Source of the DNA: Candidatus Limimorpha equi
GTDB taxonomy: Bacteria > Bacteroidota > Bacteroidia > Bacteroidales > F082
NCBI GenBank assembly: GCA_018065885.1
Contig: JAGHSL010000167.1
Coordinates: 1-6,750, forward strand
Direction: 5' to 3'
Length of the DNA: 6,750 bases
Numbering within the stretch: position 1 is the first letter of the stretch; every line of letters starts with the position of its first letter. The position numbers and the translations under genes are program-made. The notes below the pieces were generated by a model. The model saw only the letters and a list, made by a program, of their open reading frames with translations, was not told where the DNA came from and searched no databases. Of the stretch, positions 4,255-6,750 are shown piece by piece.

Positions 4255-6068
4255 TCCTTCACCCATTTTCCCGTCTCAATCTCAGCCTTTTCTGAAACCA
4301 CCTTCCAGACATAAATACCGTTAGTCCAAGCTCCGGCTCCGATGCTCGTCACATTCTCCGTGATAGTTTGGCAGTGTACCAATCTTCCGTTCATGTCGTA
4401 AACCTCCACCCATGCATTCTGCAAGGCTGTGCGTATGTTGAGCGTGCTGCCGCCTGGGTTCGGGTATATGTCAACCAAACCAGAATCCGTAATCATATCA
4501 TTGACAGCAACATTCGGTTGTTTCGGCTGCGGGAGCGGAAAACCGCCGTTAACGCCTTCTGTGTCTTCAACCCAAACACATTCGTCCATAGCCCCGGCAT
4601 TCAAAGCCTCAATGAGGTCGGTGGTGCCGTACTGCGCATCGTCGAGAACCCATGAAGTTGCCGAACCACCTTCACTAAATGCGCTTGATTCAGGCAGATG
4701 AGCATAAGTCGAACCACCAATATTATAGACAGAAGCCGGGATATCTTCATTGCCGTAATAGTAGCAGTTACGTATGTCATTTTCATTAAAAAAAGCCGGA
4801 ATGATATGGCCGTAAATCTGGTTTGTCAGAGCCGGATTCGTTGGCTTGGTGATTTGTCCGGCATTATACACATTATATACAAATCCTTCTGTCGGAGAGC
4901 CTGTTATACCTCCCATCTGTGCAGTTAATGGATTGGGGTCATTCATAATTCCGATAAGGTTTCCTGTATTAAAACAGTTGGAGATTGAGCCGTCGCTGCC
5001 GGCAATGCCACCGACAAGAATCATACCGTTGCGCGAATCACCAGTGACTGTAGCCATGTTGCCGCTCATGCGGATAGTGGTGAAAATAGGCGTCCCGATG
5101 ATGCCTCCGGCGCTGCTGCCGCCTGTCACCTCACCCGTAGGGTGGTTGAAACAAAACTCTATCAGTCCGAAAGAACCTCCCTGTCCGACCATTCCGCCGG
5201 CGGTAATTTCTCCCGAGACCTTGCCGTAGTTGTCGCAGTGGCGGATGATGAATTCGCCTTCACCGACGATGCCGCCCGCCTTGCCAGTGTTCCACATGTC
5301 GCCAATCTCGCCGTTGTTCACGCAATGCTCGATGACGAAAACACCGTCGTTCATTTCAGTATTGCCGGCAATGCCGCCAAGAAACATTGTGCCACCGGTG
5401 ACGCTTGCGTTGTTGACACAGTCCTTTATGAAAACGGTGTCGCTGCCGATGTTGTCAGCGATATAATGCCCGGCGATACCACCCACCTTGTTTCCGTAAG
5501 CCATCACCTCGCCGCTCACTGTGCAACCTTCGATGTTGGTGTTGAACGCCTCGCCAACCACAATGCCCGCACTGGCGCCCTGCGTCACGTTGGCATTTTC
5601 AATTCTTACGTTCTTCACTTCGGCGAAATAAGTACATCCGAACAGGCCCAAGGCTTCGGCGTTGTCAACATGCATGTTGCTTATCACGTGGTCGTCACCG
5701 TCAAAAACACCCATGAAAGGATAGGAAGGCACCACGACATAGTTGATCGGACTCAGCCATTCCACCTTCACTGTTCCGATGGCCGTCCACATCTGCCCGC
5801 TAGCACCGTTCAGGTTAATGTCATCGATGAGAATGAAATGCGCCTCGTTGTTCACACCGTTATTAATTTCGTATGCGAACAACGCCAATTGTTCTGCCGT
5901 AGCAATCTGATAAGGTTTTTCAGAGGTGCCATCACCTCCAGCATACGATTCAGCGACGGTGCCGTTCCAAGGAATCTGCGCTCCGCACGTCATCACGGAA
6001 ATGAATACGAGAGCCAACACCGTACAGACCTTTTTCACTTGATTTGAGTTTGTCAGTTTTTTCTTCAT
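4251..6068 (-). CDS. Secreted GLUG-repeat protein with type IX secretion (Por) C-terminal sorting domain
   Basis: A 605-residue exported protein. Residues 1-30 form a signal peptide: basic start, hydrophobic core VCTVLALVFISVM, probable cleavage after CGA before QIPW. Residues 45-160 form the leading domain (GTSEKPYQIATAEQLALFA, then FDGDDHVISNM). From about 165 to 395 come GLUG-type repeats with the recurring cores GGIAG (197, 231, 354), GGIVG (265), GGMVG (291), GGIIG (321) and GGITG (386), alternating with C-x-N-x-G segments such as CVNNG and CFNTG. Such repeats build beta-solenoid, adhesin-like surfaces. The T9SS tail at about 530-605 contains IYPNPGG, VEVYDMNGRLV and GIYVWKVV, and ends ETGKWVKE. 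It directs passage through the T9SS and usually cleavage and surface attachment. Ligand and role are unknown. The start ATG 6068 is supported by the signal peptide and lies at the edge of a duplicated promoter-leader segment. The Cys near the cleavage site lacks a proper lipobox. Confidence 0.9.
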   Translation of the reverse strand: MKKKLTNSNQVKKVCTVLALVFISVMTCGAQIPWNGTVAESYAGGDGTSEKPYQIATAEQLALFAYEINNGVNNEAHFILIDDINLNGASGQMWTAIGTVKVEWLSPINYVVVPSYPFMGVFDGDDHVISNMHVDNAEALGLFGCTYFAEVKNVRIENANVTQGASAGIVVGEAFNTNIEGCTVSGEVMAYGNKVGGIAGHYIADNIGSDTVFIKDCVNNASVTGGTMFLGGIAGNTEMNDGVFVIEHCVNNGEIGDMWNTGKAGGIVGEGEFIIRHCDNYGKVSGEITAGGMVGQGGSFGLIEFCFNHPTGEVTGGSSAGGIIGTPIFTTIRMSGNMATVTGDSRNGMILVGGIAGSDGSISNCFNTGNLIGIMNDPNPLTAQMGGITGSPTEGFVYNVYNAGQITKPTNPALTNQIYGHIIPAFFNENDIRNCYYYGNEDIPASVYNIGGSTYAHLPESSAFSEGGSATSWVLDDAQYGTTDLIEALNAGAMDECVWVEDTEGVNGGFPLPQPKQPNVAVNDMITDSGLVDIYPNPGGSTLNIRTALQNAWVEVYDMNGRLVHCQTITENVTSIGAGAWTNGIYVWKVVSEKAEIETGKWVKE

Positions 6069-6109
6069 GATTTTGAAATTTTGATGTTCAACTAATTATA
6101 TATTTCCCG

Positions 6110-6117
6110 CAAAATTA
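6110..6117 (-). promoter_or_regulatory. Proximal -7 box (TAATTTTG) of the GLUG protein gene
   Basis: TAATTTTG on the minus strand fits TAnnTTTG. Transcription would start near 6103 and give a leader of about 35 nt before ATG 6068. The nearest upstream TTG (CAA at 6141-6143 on plus) is 23 nt away, longer than the usual spacing, so the -33 element is poor. Confidence 0.5.
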
Positions 6118-6161
6118 CATGATTTTGAAATTTATATGTTCAACTAATTATATATTTCCCG

Positions 6162-6169
6162 CAAAATTA
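6162..6169 (-). promoter_or_regulatory. Distal duplicate -7 box (TAATTTTG)
   Basis: This is an exact copy of the proximal box, 52 bp further upstream. A TTG again sits 23 nt upstream (CAA at 6193-6195 on plus), although the flanking sequence there is not part of the duplication. A transcript from this box would carry the extra ATG-TAA and a leader of about 87 nt. Confidence 0.45.
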
Positions 6170-6255
6170 TACAAATAGGACTTCAAAAAAACCAAGGCCA
6201 TCGGCTGTAAAGTCATTTGTCGCACCTGCCGCATTTCATCATGCTGAATTTTCCG

Positions 6256-6276
6256 TTCCCGACCGAAGGACGGGAA
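6256..6276 (-). terminator. Short GC-rich hairpin after the second T9SS gene
   Basis: TTCCCG (6256-6261) pairs with CGGGAA (6271-6276); CC and GG in the loop add two more pairs around a 3-nt tip. It begins 3 nt after the stop codon of the minus-strand gene. No T-tract follows directly, although a run of seven T on the minus strand lies further on (6185-6191). It is either a weak terminator or a 3'-end stabilising hairpin. Confidence 0.4.
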
Positions 6277-6279
6277 TCT

Positions 6280-6750
6280 TCATTCCTTCACCCATTTCCC
6301 CGTCTCAATCTCAGCCTTATCAGAAACCACCTTCCAAATGTATGTTCCCGCCGCCCAATCCGTAGCATCCAGCACGGTTTCGGTTTCCGTGACAGGCTGT
6401 TGTGCCACAAGGCGGCCATTCATATCGTAAACCTCCACGGCAGCATTCTCAACCGCAGTGCGGATGTGCATCTCGTTGCCGCCCGGGTTCGGGTAGGCGA
6501 TGGCCAGCTTCAGGCCGTTGGCGTGGGCTTCTTCTACGCTTAGGAAGGCTTCGGCTGGGAATTTGGTGATGGTATACCAATATTGGTAAGGGTCATTTAA
6601 GTCTCTAGAATCAGAGACCAACAACGCTCCGCCGTCTTTGGTCGCTTGAATGTTTCTTGCCCAACTATGAACCCTGTCGCCTTCAACGCCATAGAAAACC
6701 GTTGATATCGTGTCAAAATTCAAATCGAGATGCTCGATCATCAACCAAGA
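6280..6750 (-). CDS. Second T9SS-exported protein, 3' part only
   Basis: The frame is open to the right edge, so the window holds only the last 156 residues. The apparent start at 6744 is a TTG inside the frame, not a real start. The visible part begins with IEHLDLNFDTISTVFYG and continues with WARNIQATKDGGALLVSDSRD, which resembles a blade of the propeller-like repeats (xTxDGGxxLV) common in secreted Bacteroidota proteins. After a linker comes a type A sorting domain: AYPNPGG, HIRTAVENA, VEVYDMNGRLV, GTYIWKVV and the final ETGKWVKE. This tail targets the protein to the type IX secretion system. The missing N-terminus should carry a signal peptide. The stop is about 210 bp upstream of the GLUG protein's start on the same strand, and that gap contains the GLUG gene's own promoters. 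Confidence 0.88.
   Translation of the reverse strand, partial: SWLMIEHLDLNFDTISTVFYGVEGDRVHSWARNIQATKDGGALLVSDSRDLNDPYQYWYTITKFPAEAFLSVEEAHANGLKLAIAYPNPGGNEMHIRTAVENAAVEVYDMNGRLVAQQPVTETETVLDATDWAAGTYIWKVVSDKAEIETGKWVKE

Larger units (their letters stand above)
6066..6169 (-). repeat. 52-bp tandem duplication of promoter, leader and start codon
   Basis: Positions 6066-6117 and 6118-6169 are head-to-tail copies differing at 2 of 52 positions (TG against AT near 6082 and 6134). Each copy holds, on the minus strand, a -7 box TAATTTTG, a GCGGGAAATATATAATTAG block and the sequence AAATCATG. In the gene-proximal copy this ATG (6068) starts the GLUG protein. In the distal copy the corresponding ATG (6118-6120) is followed at once by TAA, giving a start-stop codon pair. 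The near identity implies a recent duplication. Confidence 0.95.

Noticed and set aside
5985..5987. Lipoprotein Cys in the GLUG protein signal peptide
   Set aside because: The residues before Cys28 (VMT) do not fit a lipobox, and a signal peptidase I site with a T9SS tail is the better explanation.
5142..6047. Long plus-strand frame opposite the GLUG protein
   Set aside because: It is antisense to a gene with a signal peptide, repeats and sorting domain; its composition mirrors that gene's codon bias and shows no domain.
6238..6282. Mini-ORF after the second T9SS gene (MKIPVLRSGTENSA)
   Set aside because: It arises from the same conserved AATGA end; the sequence is not signal-like and spans a hairpin, so a coincidence is more likely.

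Overview
The window looks like a chromosomal segment from a Bacteroidota (probably Bacteroidales) bacterium. Two secreted proteins end in type A sorting domains of the type IX secretion system (T9SS). The promoter-like elements follow the Bacteroidota pattern TAnnTTTG, and clear Shine-Dalgarno sequences are absent. A genus cannot be named from the sequence alone.

Layout: (1) 2-115 (+) is the tail of an unidentified gene. It is followed by a gap (116-273) holding a degenerate 22-bp tandem repeat that can fold into a long hairpin. (2) 274-2425 (-) is a two-gene, AT-rich restriction-modification (R-M) cassette. A gamma-type N6-adenine DNA methyltransferase comes first and a putative restriction endonuclease second, and the two reading frames overlap by 44 nt. 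(3) 2426-2958 is about 530 bases without a normal gene. Next to the methyltransferase start it holds two large, overlapping imperfect inverted repeats plus tiny ORFs. It also has one minus-strand promoter-like element (2778-2785) and one plus-strand element (2932-2939). (4) 2959-4178 (+) is an ATGA-coupled pair: a SpoU/TrmH-type RNA 2'-O-ribose methyltransferase and a YjjG-like HAD phosphatase. (5) 4251-6068 (-) is a secreted GLUG-repeat protein with a T9SS tail. A 20-residue hydrophobic mini-ORF follows its stop codon. Its promoter, leader and start codon lie in a near-perfect 52-bp tandem duplication. (6) 6280-6750 (-) is the 3' part of a second T9SS cargo gene whose tail is nearly identical at DNA level to that of the first.

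How the parts relate: the R-M cassette is probably an acquired defence module placed between ordinary housekeeping genes, since its base composition differs sharply from the GC-richer neighbours on both sides. The methyltransferase should protect host DNA from the nuclease. The window contains no controller (C) protein gene, so ordered expression would have to come from something else. The structured leader upstream of the methyltransferase and the gene overlap are the candidates visible here. The RNA methyltransferase and HAD phosphatase are a housekeeping pair. The two T9SS proteins are exported to the surface or medium and are probably independent transcription units on the same strand.
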